A stretch of DNA of 64,000 nt from Carettochelys insculpta. Its lineage: Eukaryota > Chordata > Testudines > Carettochelyidae. The notes under the pieces are model-generated. The model was not told the origin of the DNA. It was given only the letters and a program-made list of their open reading frames with translations, and did not search any database. Made by a program: the position numbers and the translations under genes. Numbering within the stretch: the first letter of the stretch is position 1; the number at the start of each line of letters is the position of its first letter. Location of the stretch: positions 106,960,501-107,024,500 of the forward strand of contig NC_134137.1 of the NCBI RefSeq assembly GCF_033958435.1, in the 5' to 3' direction. Shown here in pieces: positions 11,702 through 23,324 of this stretch.

Positions 11702-12954
11702 GCCTAGAGGATGCAGGGGGGAAAGGTAGACACAGGTCCTGTTTTTAATAAGTCTTTCTTTTGATACAATCCCATGCAACGGTCTAATAAGCAAACTAGG
11801 GAAATGTAAATTCATCTAGAACACTAGACAATTGGTTGAAAGACTATACTCAGAGTAATTAACAGTGGTTTGCTGTCACACTGAGGATCATGGGGAAATA
11901 TTTAGTGAAATCCTTCGGGGGTAAGTCCTGGGTCCAGTGCTAGTCAGTATTTTCATTAATGACTTGGAGTGGTGAGTGTGTATAGAGGCTGAGAGGGATT
12001 GCAAGCACTTTGGAGAATAGGATTAAATTCAAAAGAACATTGACAGATTGAAGGAGTGGCCTAAAATCAACAAGGTGAAATTCAGTAAGACAAGGGAGGA
12101 GTACTACTCTTCAGAAGGAAGAATCAACTGTGCAACTACAAAATAGGGAATTAAACTGGCATGGTGGTAGTACAGCTGAAAAGAATTCATAGTTATAATG
12201 GATCATGTATGGAACGAGGCACCATTGTTCTTCAGGTGCAAAAAAAGGCTGATAACTGTGAAGTGTTTTAACAGGTGTGCTATACAAAAGACTGGAGTGG
12301 GATGGGTAATTTGTCCAATTTAAGACTGCACTGGTGGGGCCTCAACTGGAGTACAGTGTTTGGGGCATTACACTTTAGAAAAAATGTGGACAAATTTGAG
12401 AGTTCAGAGGACAGCAACAAAAATGCTACAAGATTAAGAAAGCCACACCTATAAGGAAAAATGGAAAAAAAGAGAAAGTTGGGCATGTTTAGTATTGGGG
12501 AAAAAAAGACAGGATGGGGACTGAGAGCAGTACTTAAATATGCTAAGAGCTATTGGAGGATAATGATCAGTTGTTTTCAACATTCACTGAAGATATGACA
12601 AGAAGTTATGGGTTTAATCTGCGGTAATGAAAATTGAGGCCAGATATTAGAAAAAACTTTGTATAAGTAAAAGGTTAGTTAAGCACTGGTACAGGTTTCC
12701 AAGGGAGGTTGTGGTACCCCCATCTTTGAAGGTTTTTTAGAACACGTCAGACAAACCTGTCAGGGATGTCCCAAGCTTATTTGGGCTGACCTCGGGGGAT
12801 TTGTTCTTCCTCAATGCAGAGGGTTAGACTTGAGGGCCCTTGCAGCTCTGTGATTAATTTCATTCTTGTTTTATAGTCATAGAGCGGATTATAATGGTTC
12901 ATGGAATACCTTTCATCATCAAATCTTAGCATGAACCAGAGTTTAAAAGGAAAA

Positions 12955-13060
12955 TGGTACTAGTGACATTAATAGATATCCTGATGATGGATAATTGTGT
13001 GCCCATGCTGTTACCATTAGACCTGTCAGCTGCCTTCAGTACCATCTGCGTTTCTTATTC
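12955..13060 (+). mobile_element. short LINE RT fragment (L2-like)
   Basis: One frame reads LPLDLSAAFSTI, which resembles the LLLDLSAAFDT motif of L2/Rex-type reverse transcriptases. Only about 100 bases are recognisable. The rest of 12870-13378 shows nothing beyond the exon acceptor tract. Confidence 0.45.
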
Positions 13061-13378
13061 TCACTGACTTCTACATAACTCCCTTTAATCTCCTCAACTC
13101 TTTTGACTAGCATTAATGCTTTTCATATTTGAGTCCTCTTTATTGTGGCATTTGTACAATTAGCCATATTTTAAAATGACAAAAATAGAATTTCCTTCTA
13201 GAATAGATGCACTTAATGATGCTGAATAACTTCAGGTATGATTGTGCAAATCTAAAAACCAGAAGTGTCTTGAAATGCAGTTATTTTATATGCAAAAAAT
13301 CAGCATTTGTGTTTAATTAGAATACTGACCCTGGCCTGTTTGTAATATGTATACTTTTTTGGGTTTTTTTTCCTTCAG

Positions 13379-13520
13379 TAACAACCCTATTGTCCTTGGT
13401 CACAACAACTCTAATCTTCCCAGAATATTCAGTATAATTGCGGATGGTGAAATTCATGAAGCTATAAAACATGAAGATCCATGCACCAAACGGTTGGCTA
13501 ATGTTGTTCGTCAAGTGCAG
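13379..13520 (+). CDS. IPO5: importin-5, penultimate coding exon
   Basis: The exon is preceded by a polypyrimidine tract ending CTTCAG and followed by the donor CAG|GTGAAT. It starts with one base that completes a serine codon (AG from the upstream exon plus T), then has 47 whole codons. The product includes [20 protein letters not shown] and [20 protein letters not shown], matching the last HEAT repeats of importin-5 as recalled. Phase with the exons on both sides is exact. It sits about 7.9 kb downstream of the previous exon, in an intron filled with LINE and DNA-transposon copies, and about 3.1 kb before the terminal exon. Confidence 0.95.
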
Positions 13521-15040
13521 GTGAATGCAAGTTTTTTGATGTAAAAGGAGTCATTCTGGTTGCTCTTTTCCAATGCAAGAATTGTAAGAACTTAGTGTTC
13601 AGAATCTAGTCTGTGCAATAAGCATAATGCTGCAACCAGTGTTGATCCAAGAAGAAATATACCTACTTGATTTCTGGTATGAGATTATGCAAATATAATT
13701 TAGATTAATTTTGGTAACTCTATGTAAGATACAAAATACATTAGAATAACCCAGAAACTGGGCAGCTACATAGCAATGATACCCAGGTTCGTTCAAGAAC
13801 CACCTTGGGAGTTCTATGTTGAAGACTCAGCTGAGTGAGAGTGCCAGCTCCAAAGCTGCCTAGTTACCTCTACTACACAATGTCATTGACTGCATTGTGG
13901 GCGCCAGAGGAAATTGCTTGTGTAAGGGAGTCTTATAAAAAGAGCAAGCAAAGGCTGTACATTTAGTACGAGGTTGCACCTTCCTGGCTCAGCATGGTCG
14001 GGACTTGACCCATCCTGAATGAGAAAATTTGTTGGACTAGAAGTCCCCTGACACAGCCCCACGCACCTGCTTTGGTTTCCCCACCATCCTTCCCACCTGC
14101 CTGTGGGTTTCCCTGCAGTTGTGGCCGTGCTGCAGCAGGGCTGCCATGTGGCTCTGGACCGGTGCTCCTGGGAGGCTCTGGCCCCAGCTTCACATGTTTC
14201 TGGCCTCAGCCCTTGCACTACTGCTGCATGATTGCAGCCGCAGTGCTGGGCTATAGCAGGGTTCTGGCCAGCCCCACACACATGGAGTTGCCAGCCTTGG
14301 CCCGGGGCTGCGTTTGGACTCTGGTCCGCACCGTGCATGGGGTTCCAGCCCTGGTCCTGGGCTCCCTGTGATTTCAGGAAGACTCCAGACAGCTGGCGCT
14401 GCCCCAGGGTTCCAGCCCCGCACTCCTGGGGCTCCAACCCTGGGCTGTAGCAGGGCTCTGGCCCCTGACCACTCGGGGGGGCTCTGACTCAGGCTCTGGC
14501 CCTTTGCTGCTTTGGGCTACCACAGGGCTCTAGCCCTGAGCTGTCCACCTCTTTGCAGCTGATAACCTGCCCTTCCTTTTCGGGGCTGTCTCCATCAAGC
14601 AGTGTCCGTGATCCTGCTGAGGGATGGATGTTGCTGGATGAGAGAGTTTGGGTTTTTGGAGGTGCAACTTGTAGGGGATTAGAAGATGGGCAGTCCTGAA
14701 ATGTATTAGGTTTTGTAGATAATATACTTCAAACTCTGGTTGGCATATAGAAAATATAATCACATTTAACTAAGTCTGTCATTACTCCCAGATACACAAT
14801 TTATTCCTTGCCAATAACCTTGTCCAACTTGTGTTCAGGTGGCAAAGATGAACATTTTTGATAATACAGCTGACTGATGAAGCAGAGCTATGAATGGAAG
14901 GGAAGGTTCCTCCACCTTCAGAATTATGGGAAAATAAAATAAAAAGTAGACGTTACTTTATAAAGAAATTGCATCTCTTAGTAAATTTACATCATTCTAA
15001 ACTACTCCCATGGAGGAGCAATGAATATCAAGAGCAGAGA
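13521..15040. other. IPO5 intron with a GC-rich degenerate repeat block
   Basis: Between about 13970 and 14535 the sequence turns GC-rich and repeats a CAGGGCTCTGGCCC-like unit in a decayed form. Long overlapping frames on both strands here come from this low-complexity composition and not from a gene. Similar GC-rich cores occur inside the hAT element at 45853, so this may be the core of an old hAT copy whose ends I could not define. The rest is unique-looking AT-rich intron. Confidence 0.5.
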
Positions 15041-15041
15041 T

Positions 15042-15752
15042 TACTCCCAGGAGAATTCTGCATCTAAAAATACTGAAAACAATTTTAAATTTTTGCAAAA
15101 TTTCACATAAAAATCTGTCAAAATAACACTATATAATCATGCTAATTTCAATTGCTGGCAATTTATTACAAAATACCCATCAGGAAGTGTTCCTGTAACA
15201 ATACGGACAAAAAAAGTTAAAGAAATCCTTACAACATTCCAGTTTCCCTCCTCCCCTTTGCAGAGCCCAGCTGCAAGGCCAAACACCCACATCCTCAGAG
15301 CGCAGCCCCAGCCCAATCACTCACATTGCATTTCCTCACAAGAGCCTAGCTGCAGGGCCAGACACCTGCATGCCTCCCCCCTCAGAGCCCAGTCAGAGTT
15401 GCACCCAGTCCAGTTGCTCGCACGCACGCACGCACAGAGCCCAGGGTTCCAGAGGAACAAATAGCATTATGCTGGGTCCTTTGCCAGTATGGAATTTCTT
15501 GCACGCTGCGTCCTTCCTTCAGGGTATGCCAGGAACTGCAATCACTGGGAACCCTTCAACTTCCTGCTCCTTCCCCTAGTAGTGAATTCTATTTGTGAAC
15601 TGGGCTCAGCTGGATCTTGTGGCCCTTAGTGGCAGTAGGCAGGTTTGTATCACTGGTACTGTGGTGGGGGGAAAAAGGAAATTTTTGTGAGGGACATGAA
15701 TTCTTTTTAAATTCTGTATTATGTGGTGGTGCAGAATTCTCCCAGGAATAGG
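15042..15752. mobile_element. probable non-autonomous DNA transposon
   Basis: TACTCCCAGGAGAATTCTGC at 15042-15061 is inverted at the right side as GCAGAATTCTCCCAGGAATA (15731-15750). The intervening 670 bases have AT-rich arms and a GC-rich core (about 15255-15580) with a small ACGC-repeat stretch at about 15420. No transposase is present. Ends and target duplication are not certain. Confidence 0.55.
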
Positions 15753-16590
15753 AGGGACAGAGAGAGTGCCTGAGAAAACAATATGAGAACAGCAATTTAA
15801 AATTAAAAGTTTTCTCTGATTCTGGGAGTAATACAGAACTTAAATATCAAAATGCAAAATACAATAATGGGTAGGGTATAAATTGTTGCCATGCCACTTA
15901 CCTTTAGAAGAATGAAGGGCTCCATCTAGTTGGCTATGATTTTTACTTCTTTAATTCTAGGAAGTCACCAGGACTTTCAAGTCAAGTATGTTAAAATAGA
16001 GCTTTAAAAAAAGCTTTTGTTAAGCCAATGCAGATCTGAGTGTAAGCAAGGACCACCTGTTCTCTTTGGCATAACCTAGAGCAAGGATAGGCAACTGGCA
16101 TCATGTTGTGTCTGCCAGATTATTTTATTTTGCCTGCCAAATCCAGTTAGGGGTAAATGGTTTGGTATTAGAGACAGGAAGGGGGTGGGGTAGGGCAGTG
16201 CACACATCTTGTGATGCTGCAGCAGAAACTGTAGGGCCGAGTGAGCAGCCAGGTCCAGTACAGTAGAATGGCAGTAGTTAGAGCAGGGATAGTGGAGGCA
16301 AGCCTTCCTCTAGATCCTCCTGTCACTCCAGCAGTAGAGACCCTATACCCCCACCACCACACACACAATTGCTGTTCTTTGGGCAGGAGGTGACCTTCAG
16401 CTCCCCATCGTCCCAAAGAAGGGGCTTTTGTGGTCCTTCTGCTATCAGCCTGTCAGTATGGCTATTACTTTCCTGAAGTATATATGCTTAATAGGTGTTG
16501 ACTTTGAAAGACTAATGAAAATACATGGCTAACACATAATTTAACATCTATATTCAGTGAAAGTACCTTTATTTTTCATTTGTTTTCCAG
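15753..16590. other. last IPO5 intron, right part
   Basis: No gene is seen. The text around 16085-16160 (GGATAGGCAACTGGCATCAT) resembles one end of a hAT-like element, but no matching second end was found. It closes with the acceptor tract of the terminal exon. Confidence 0.5.
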
Positions 16591-16677
16591 ACCTCTGGAG
16601 GACTATGGACAGAATGCATATCACAGCTCAGTGCAGACCAACAGGCAGCTATACAGGGGCTCCTAAACTCTGCTTGA
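16591..16677 (+). CDS. IPO5: importin-5, terminal coding exon with stop codon
   Basis: The exon begins after TTTTCCAG and encodes 28 residues ending in LLNSA before TGA at 16675-16677. The peptide starts [20 protein letters not shown], the expected C-terminus of importin-5. It joins in phase 0 to the upstream exon (VRQVQ followed by TSGG). The coding part of the last exon is short, and a long 3' UTR follows in the same exon. No degeneration is visible. Confidence 0.95.
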   Translation, partial: TSGGLWTECISQLSADQQAAIQGLLNSA

Positions 16678-18175
16678 AGGGCCTCAGTTATTACCTGCAA
16701 GAAAACTAACTCCAAATAAACATTTACCCTGTTGTTTAGGTTTCTTTTGTTTTGTTTTTGAGCAAAAAAGAACCGTAGAGTGGGTAGGCCATTCTTTTGC
16801 AACCTGCAGGCATTGGCAGCAAGAAGAAGCTCTCTTACAGTATGGTGTTTAAATCAGTTTCTATCCCACAACACTGAAGATGCTCCCTGTAAACTCTACA
16901 ATAGCACTGAAGAGTATTTTTCTAATGGTATAAGCCACCTGTATGATGGTGAAAAGGAAACAAATCGAATTTTCTCATTAGATATAATGAATTAAGAAAC
17001 AGCTTTAAGACCAGTTATTCAGCAGTAATGTACATTATAGCAAATAACATTTCTTGTACATCTAGTGTTAATTGTGTTAATTGGAGTGAGTCTTTCTTAG
17101 GGTAGAAAGTGCCCTTCTACCCAGCAAGCCACTAGATCAAAAGATGAAAAATTGAAGATGACTATCAAGCACGAAGACCTCACTGATGTCACTGATTTCC
17201 AAAAAAGGCTTGTCTAGTGACTCAATGAGAAGAGCTGTTCAGCTTCCAGCCCTTGAATGTGAAGTGTCTTTTGGCATGTCTGGCGGTATCTTGTTCACTT
17301 GTCAATAAATGACATTGAAATACAATAAGAAGCTTGTGTAAAAGTTCAGTGCTGTGTGGTTCTTATTCATTGTTTTTCCTCCTGTGAAAAGATTCAAGAA
17401 GAAGCATTACAAGTCATTTTAAGATATTTGAAGTTTTCTGTAACTTCTTGCTTTCCTGGTTCTTCATTCTTGGATTTTAACCATTCAGCTGTTTTCTGAC
17501 TTGAAGTACATATTATATAGAACTCAAAGTTAGTGGCATGCCCCTTGGTACAGCGAGTTTACATATCTTTACCATAAACTGTTTCGTTTTAAGATTGAAT
17601 TGTGTATTTTTAAGATGTGAAAAGTATGCTAATATTGTTCATTGCAGCGGTACAACAGGTCTGTGATAGCCAGGCAAACTGAATAAGAATAAATAGAATA
17701 CATGCAGGTGTATTTGTGGAGATAGAATTAGTACGAGAAAAATCTGAAAGGAAAAAAATTTGTGCACATATGTTTTATTGGTTCATCTCATACTAGCAAT
17801 ATATGGCTTACTAAGAGATACAGTTTCTAAAATCTTTAAATATAGACTTAAGTGTGAAGTTGCAGTTTGTACTAATATTTTTTATATAAATATTAAATTT
17901 AAACCAGAAGGCTAACCTAAGAATTAGTTTTTTCAGTAAGTGATTTGCAGCAGTGTAAATGCATTAAAGTGAACTGGAAGAGTACAAGACTGGTGCTTTG
18001 AGAGAGGGGAGAAAACTGCCCTACGTATTATAAATAAGGATACAATTTTGTCATGGATTCTGTGACATTAACAATCTTCCATTACTTTCATCTTCAGTTC
18101 TGGCTTGGGCAGTTGCCAATTCTTTGTTGCCCATGTTGTGCCCGTGAATTTTAATAAAAATTCTTGTGCCAAAAT
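16678..18175 (+). other. IPO5: IPO5 3' untranslated region with three candidate poly(A) signals
   Basis: About 1.5 kb follows the IPO5 stop codon with no repeat that I recognise and no ORF of interest, as expected for a 3' UTR. AATAAA hexamers occur at 16715-16720, 17304-17309 and 18153-18158. The second lies after a natural run of UTR-like sequence and the third may mark the longest isoform. Which signal is used cannot be decided from sequence. The downstream limit here is set just past the last hexamer. Confidence 0.6.
17304..17309 (+). terminator. IPO5: candidate IPO5 polyadenylation signal
   Basis: This is a canonical AATAAA, 627 bases after the stop codon. The next tens of bases hold a CA-containing stretch and then GT-rich sequence (TGTGTAAAAG, GTGCTGTGTGG) that could act as the downstream element. 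Other AATAAA hexamers at 16715 and 18153 are alternatives. Confidence 0.5.
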
Positions 18176-18439
18176 CTTATGCTTAATTATTAAATCCACT
18201 TTCTGTTATGAATATGTTTTAACAGTTTGAAGGCTTAACTCTACATAAAAATATAACTTGCTGCACTTGTGGAAGAATATTCTATCCCAAATCAAATTTT
18301 AAAGTAGTGTTCTCATGTCTTTTGAGTACAGCTCCAATTATTTTCCAGGAGTCAAGTGTCTACACACTGCTAAATGGAGGACAGGGGATTTACAGCCATC
18401 AGTGGAGAAAATATTTCATCAAATCTGTATGCATTGATG

Positions 18440-18580
18440 ATGTAGCCATGTCAATCCCAGAATATTAGAGAGGTAAGGTAGGTGAAGTAATATCTTTTTA
18501 TTGCACCAGCTTCTGTTACTGAGAGAGATGAGCTTTCACGCCTTACTGAGATATGAATAAGCTTGTCTCTCACTATTATA
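18440..18580. repeat. Penelope-type terminal fragment (old)
   Basis: The block with AGGTGAAGTAATATCTTTTT and ACTGAGAGAGATGAGCTTTC resembles the conserved tail text of turtle Penelope-like elements, which elsewhere in this window reads GAGCTTTCGTGGGACAGACC. Only this short part is recognisable. Confidence 0.4.
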
Positions 18581-19410
18581 AGTTAACCCAATTAAAAGAG
18601 AGTGCTTCACTCATGTCTCTTAGTAAATCTGGTTGTCTCAAAAGTACAAGTATTTGGCTATAACAACGGTCGTTGGTTTTCATGTCTGATAAAAATCTTT
18701 GTGCCAAAATATTAACTTTTAACTCTAAAATCGGATTCTATGATGAATAAGCCTTTAAATTGTTAAAACAGTCTCTACCATTTATTTATGGATCTTCACC
18801 TTGTATCCCCAATCTGAGACATTTGAACTCAGTCACTTCTGTCAAATACTAGATGTGTTTCACACTTGCCCATGAGAGTCCAGATCTGGAACACAATCCT
18901 TTTGCCCTCAAGCCACATTCTTTCTCTGGTAGTGCAGTAAAGTTCCCAATTTATTGGCCTACTAACTTGAAAGCTGACTTTTCAAACAAGAGTAAACAAA
19001 TCTTTTCTACCCATAAATAGGGGACCAAAATCAGTGTTTCTCAGGGAGCATTCACTCTGATTTTCCTTTCTTCTTTTCCCCCCTCCTTATGACAGCAGTG
19101 GAGGCCAACTGAATCAAGTAGGTGAGCGCTATTGGTAAGATCTTCTCATGAGTCACGTAATGGGGGCTCTGGTGCACTTCCATGTTGTTGACCCTCATTT
19201 TGTCAGGGCAAGGGAATTAGGCTAAACAGCCTTCTGAGATTCCATATCCACCTGATATCAGCTTGACATGGTTGCAAGGACATGATCAGGCCCATCCTGG
19301 AACTTGTGTTTAAACTGACCTCACTAATAATTTTGGGAGGTTGTCCAACATCCCTGAAACCTCTTCCTGTATCACTTCAAAAGTTAAAAGCTTTTGATCT
19401 TCCTCCTCTA
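18581..19410. other. intergenic sequence downstream of IPO5, no feature seen
   Basis: Unique-looking AT-rich DNA with no ORF, repeat terminus or RNA gene that I can support. Confidence 0.5.
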
Positions 19411-19720
19411 TACAGGTTGAACCTCACTAATCCAGAACACCCTTGTCTGGCAACATCTGTAATCTGACATGATTTTAGTTGGCCACACCCATAAGTGAAT
19501 GTCTAAGTTTTCTGTGGTCCCATATAGTTTTTTCAGTCATCATTTTTGGCTCTGTGTTCTTTGCTGCTGTTTAGTTGTAATTTACCCCTAACTGTCCAAG
19601 ATCCCAGTAAGCAGTGGAAGTGTTGGTACTGCTGCTAGGCTATATTGACCTAGCAGAAAATTCTCTCATCAACCATCATTCAGGTCCTGAGGGTGGGGTA
19701 GTAGAGGGGATCAACCTGTA
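19411..19720. mobile_element. MITE, TACAGGTTGAACC family (copy 1)
   Basis: It begins TACAGGTTGAACCTCACTAA and ends ATCAACCTGTA, giving imperfect terminal inverted repeats bounded by TA, which fits a Tc1/mariner-like target. A second copy of similar length with the same internal text (CTTGTCTGGCAA, AATTTACCCCTAA) lies at 41172-41498. There is no coding capacity. Superfamily is inferred from the TA ends only. Confidence 0.75.
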
Positions 19721-19912
19721 CTTAAATTTTGTCTTGGTGACTGTCTCTTTAATATTCCTTTGTAAACCTTATGTGACTACTTTATGGGGGAGTGAAAAAT
19801 TCTCAAAATTCAGATTGTTCAGTTGTGGACTTTGAGAATCCAGGGACCCAAAAAATTCTAATCCAAGCTCTCTTTCCAAAGCAGGAAAGGTAACATCTAA
19901 CATTTCAGATCC

Positions 19913-20338
19913 TTGGCTACATCTACACTAGCCCCAAACTTTGAAATGGCCACGCAAATGGCCATTTCGAAGTTTACTAATGAAGCACTGAAATGCACAT
20001 TCAGCTCTTCATTAGCATGCCGGCGGCTGCGGCACTTCAAAATTGACATGGCTCGTCCCAACGGGGCTCCTTTTCAAAAAGGACCCCGCCTACTTTGAAG
20101 TCCCCTTATTCCCATGAGCAGATAGGAATAAGGGGACTTCGAAGAAGGCAGGGTCCTTTCGAAAAGGAGCCCCGTTGGGACTAGCCATGCGGTGGTGAGC
20201 CGCATCAATTTTGAAGCGCCGTGGCCGCCCGCATGCTAATGAAGTGCTGAATATGCATTTCAGCGCTTCATTAGTAAACTTTGAAATGGCCATTTGCATG
20301 GCCATTTCGAAGTTTGGGGCTCGTGTAGACACGGCCCT
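19913..20338. mobile_element. palindromic foldback MITE
   Basis: The whole roughly 425-bp unit is one inverted repeat. It opens with CTACACTAGCCCCAAACTTT and closes with AAGTTTGGGGCTCGTGTAGA. The arms continue inward through matching GGCCATTTCGAAGTTTACTA-type blocks to a tiny centre near 20112-20130, between CCCCTTATTCC and GGAATAAGGGG. The GTCTACAC-type terminus is shared with the elements at 23088 and 23574. Long ORFs on both strands are mirror images caused by the palindrome. Confidence 0.85.
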
Positions 20339-21416
20339 TAAGTGGCAAAAGCAGGAAGCCCCTGTAATGAAAAGGATTTTAACACCAAAGGTACTGGCTG
20401 AGTTTCAGTTTTTCATAATGAAGAGTTGTACATGAGCTCCACGACATGCCATTGGCATGGTCAAGGTCCAGGAAGGTTTCACAGCAACTAGCTAGAGAAG
20501 AGCAGTAAAATCTCACCTTTCATATTGCCAGAATCTTTGGAGGAAGAAGTGCTTCTTCCTTATCCAGTCACAGTATAAATCTGACCAAAAAAAGCAGCAA
20601 GAAAATGCAAAAGGCAGAAGCTCATCTGGTCTCCATTAGATCTAGATAAGAAACTGATCATAAACAGGACAGGCCATCACTAGACAATGTGTAGTGGCTC
20701 TTAAACCAGGGTTTCTGGTGGTGGTCCTGCGAGCTAGGCTATCTTAGCTGGACCTGTTTTTGCATCTAGTGAAAGCTCACTAGGGAAGACAGATCACTAG
20801 GAACAGAATGTGGTTCACAAATGACTATACTGGCTTATCAAAAACACATCATGTTACCCAAAATTGCTCAGGAATATGAGGCTATTCAGATTTGCAGTGC
20901 TGCCACAGACTAAATCCATCTTTGCTTGTAGAATCCCATCTCAGGTTAGCTGAACCTCACAGCAGGAGCAGTAAGCCCTAACCAAGTTGGAATACTTTTC
21001 CAAAGTAGTATGTAACATCCAACAGGCCTTCTGCCCTTTTGGCCTACATGAGTATGGACAAGATTATTCTGGTGATGTCAAAATAGAAGAGGTTTGTTTG
21101 AAGAAGGAAGACACAGTCCCACTCCTCTGGATTTCTTATAGCTGTGTATTGAGGATTCCCACTCCTGCAACTTAGTTTTGATGCTGACACCGAATGTAGG
21201 CTCCTCTAAATATTGCTAGAGGCCTCAAGGTTCCTTAGGGGAAAAAATAGTCCAAACTAACATCTATCATGACATGAAATCTTCCTGTGTTGATACAAAC
21301 TCACAATGCATCCAATTTACATGTTCTTCTGAGTCCAATAACAAGAAGAGGCCGTGAAATCACTGCAGGTACCTTACTATGAACTCTAATCTGTTGGAAT
21401 GGAAGATACTCCAGGG
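20339..21416. other. intergenic sequence, no feature seen
   Basis: Moderately AT-rich unique-looking DNA. Short ORFs here show no motif and no repeat ends were identified. Confidence 0.5.
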
Positions 21417-21909
21417 CAGTGTTTCTCAACCTTATTTTAAAAAAAACTACCCCTTTTTCAAAAAATTATACATACCTCTGAGCTTATTTCATGTACCCCT
21501 AAGGGTATGTGTATCTCCAGTGGAAAAACGTGGTCCTAAGGTAATTGGAGGTCTTGAAACAAGGTGCCATTCAACCTTTCCAGATTACTGTACCTTTTTC
21601 AGGAGTCAGATTTGTTTTGCATACCACCAAGTTACACCTCACTTAAACACCTTCCAAAAAAGATCACACTACTGTTTGAAAACCTTGCTGACTTTCTACC
21701 ATCTTATCAAATAAATCAATTTGGTTAAAAGTACTGTACTTGCATTTCAGCATAAGGCATATGAAACAGTAGAAACAAGTCTTTAACTGAATGAACTTTT
21801 AGATTGTACTGACTTTACTAGTTTATATAGCCTGTTATAAAACTAGGTAAATATCTAGATGAGTAGATATACCCCCAAGGGTACTCATACCCCTGCTTGA
21901 GAAACACTG
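21417..21909. mobile_element. non-autonomous hAT-like element with 8-bp target duplication
   Basis: CAGTGTTTCTCAACC at the left is mirrored by GCTTGAGAAACACTG at the right. Flanks are CTCCAGGG (21409-21416) and CTTCAGAG (21910-21917), an eroded 8-bp duplication. The 493-bp interior is AT-rich and noncoding. Confidence 0.8.
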
Positions 21910-22214
21910 CTTCAGAGGTATTTAGTACCATGACCAGCTTTCCCTTCTACTTGAAAATAATTGTTTTGTTTTACCCAAACTCTGAAGAGCTTGGTGGGGG
22001 GTAAAGAAATGAGCAGAAAAGACATCAGTTACTGTGAAGAAAATCTCCGGTACCTGCCGCTTTACTGATAAACCCCAGGAGGAGCATCTTTTCCCAATCT
22101 GAAGCACAGCAAGCAGTGAGGAATGTGTCACAATCAACAATGGAAAAAAGTGTCCATTCTGAGACTGACTTTTGCTGTCTGCCACACTGCATCTTTCACT
22201 TCAGAATCAGGATA

Positions 22215-22445
22215 TAACAATCTTGATGGAAGATATAGACTGGATATTAGGAGAAAATCTATTTCACTGGGATAGTGGTGAAGCGATGGGAGGGACGTGA
22301 TGGAATCTCTGTCCTTCCAGGTTAAGGCCTAGTTTGACAAAGCCCTGGCTGGGATGATTTAATTGGAGCCAGTCCTGCTTTGAGCAGGTGCTAGGACTAA
22401 ATCACTTCCTGAAGTCTCTCCCAACCGTAATTTTCTGTGACTCTA
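22215..22445 (+). mobile_element. CR1 LINE 3' end fragment
   Basis: The plus strand reads the last part of a CR1: GACTGGATATTAGGAGAAAA, then GTGGTGAAGCGATGGGAGGG and GCTGGGATGATTTAATTGGA, ending near TTCTGTGACTCTAG. About 230 bases remain. Confidence 0.8.
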
Positions 22446-23087
22446 GTTTTTGATTTTATAATCTCAGAATTGCAGATCTCAGGGGCTGGATAAAGGTAAG
22501 CCTTCAGAATTTTTACCCCACTTCCACATGGTGCCAATGCTTGTGTGTACTCTGCTAGTCAAGTACAGTCCCTTCTGGCCAGTAGATGGAGATAGTACAA
22601 TTGCACATTACACTGTCACTTGTATTTGAAAAGCTAGTTCAGTCCATGGATTGCCTCCGTTCAGAATGGAAGAGAGAAAAGTCTGAATCAAGGCAACATT
22701 TATTCATTTTACTGAAATTGTGCCTTTTGAGATTTGTACATCAGGGCCAAGTTAGCCTTTGTCAGCTTCAGAGGTGCCTACAGAGGATAGTTATTTTTCA
22801 AAGGATGCTTGCAGAAAGTTTGGTTGTTAATTAGACATGATCACAACAGGAACAAATTTGAACTCTGAAAGAATCAATTTGTGACTATTAATGCATCTGC
22901 TACAATATTGGATTCTTTCTCTGCCTCTATCAGGGTACACATTTTTGTAGGATTAGTTTCATAAAAGTCATGTCTTGAGCAAGCTAAGATTAAATCAGGA
23001 TGAGCTAACACCTTTAGCTTAACCTTTTTCATAAAAAAAGTTAAATATGAATCAAATGGGATTACCCTACAACTACACTAAGGGCTT
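22446..23087. other. intergenic sequence, no feature seen
   Basis: No gene or repeat boundary recognised. An ORF at 22586-22834 has no recognisable domain and is considered chance. Confidence 0.5.
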
Positions 23088-23320
23088 GTCTACACTTGCC
23101 CCCAACTTTGAAGGGGGCATGTTAATCAGGGTGGTGGAGATCACTAATGAAGTGCTGTGGTGAATGCACAGCACTTCATTAGGCTAATTCTCCCCTGCGG
23201 CAGCTTCAAAGTATCCAACTTTTGAGTGCTGGCATACATGCAGCCTTGGGCACTTTGAATTGCCTTTTACGCCCCAAAATTTTGAGGAGTAAAAGCAGTT
23301 TGAAGTAGCTGAGCTTGGAA
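23088..23320. mobile_element. half of a GTCTACAC-type MITE
   Basis: GGGCTTGTCTACACTTGCCC starts a left arm that closely resembles the left arm of the complete copy at 23574-23855 (shared AATGAAGTGCTG and CTAATTCTCCCCTGCGGC). The matching right arm is absent, so this copy is truncated beside the large palindrome. Confidence 0.65.
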
Positions 23321-23324
23321 TTCA

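Larger units (their letters stand above)
8890..12868 (+). mobile_element. old LINE (CR1-like), plus strand, split by two insertions
   Basis: Plus-strand coding traces occur at about 8935-9100 (INYVKESEVFYAVFHHSSLK), about 10870-11070 (NSWRVDEVPKDC and IIRKGNKEDLGNYRPISISS) and about 11745-12868, where the 3' end with GGTTAGACTTGAGGGCCCTTG resembles a CR1 terminus. The pieces are separated by a minus-strand LINE (about 9290-10740) and by a hAT-like element (11311-11701). The RT core is heavily mutated. Assignment of all three pieces to one insertion is an inference from orientation and order. Confidence 0.6.

Noticed and set aside
15420..15437. ACGC repeat considered as a CRISPR or satellite array
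   Set aside because: Only four short units without spacers; a simple microsatellite.
19913..20435. Mirror-image ORFs on both strands at 19913-20098 and 20090-20332
   Set aside because: They are the same sequence read twice because the locus is a palindrome; no coding role.
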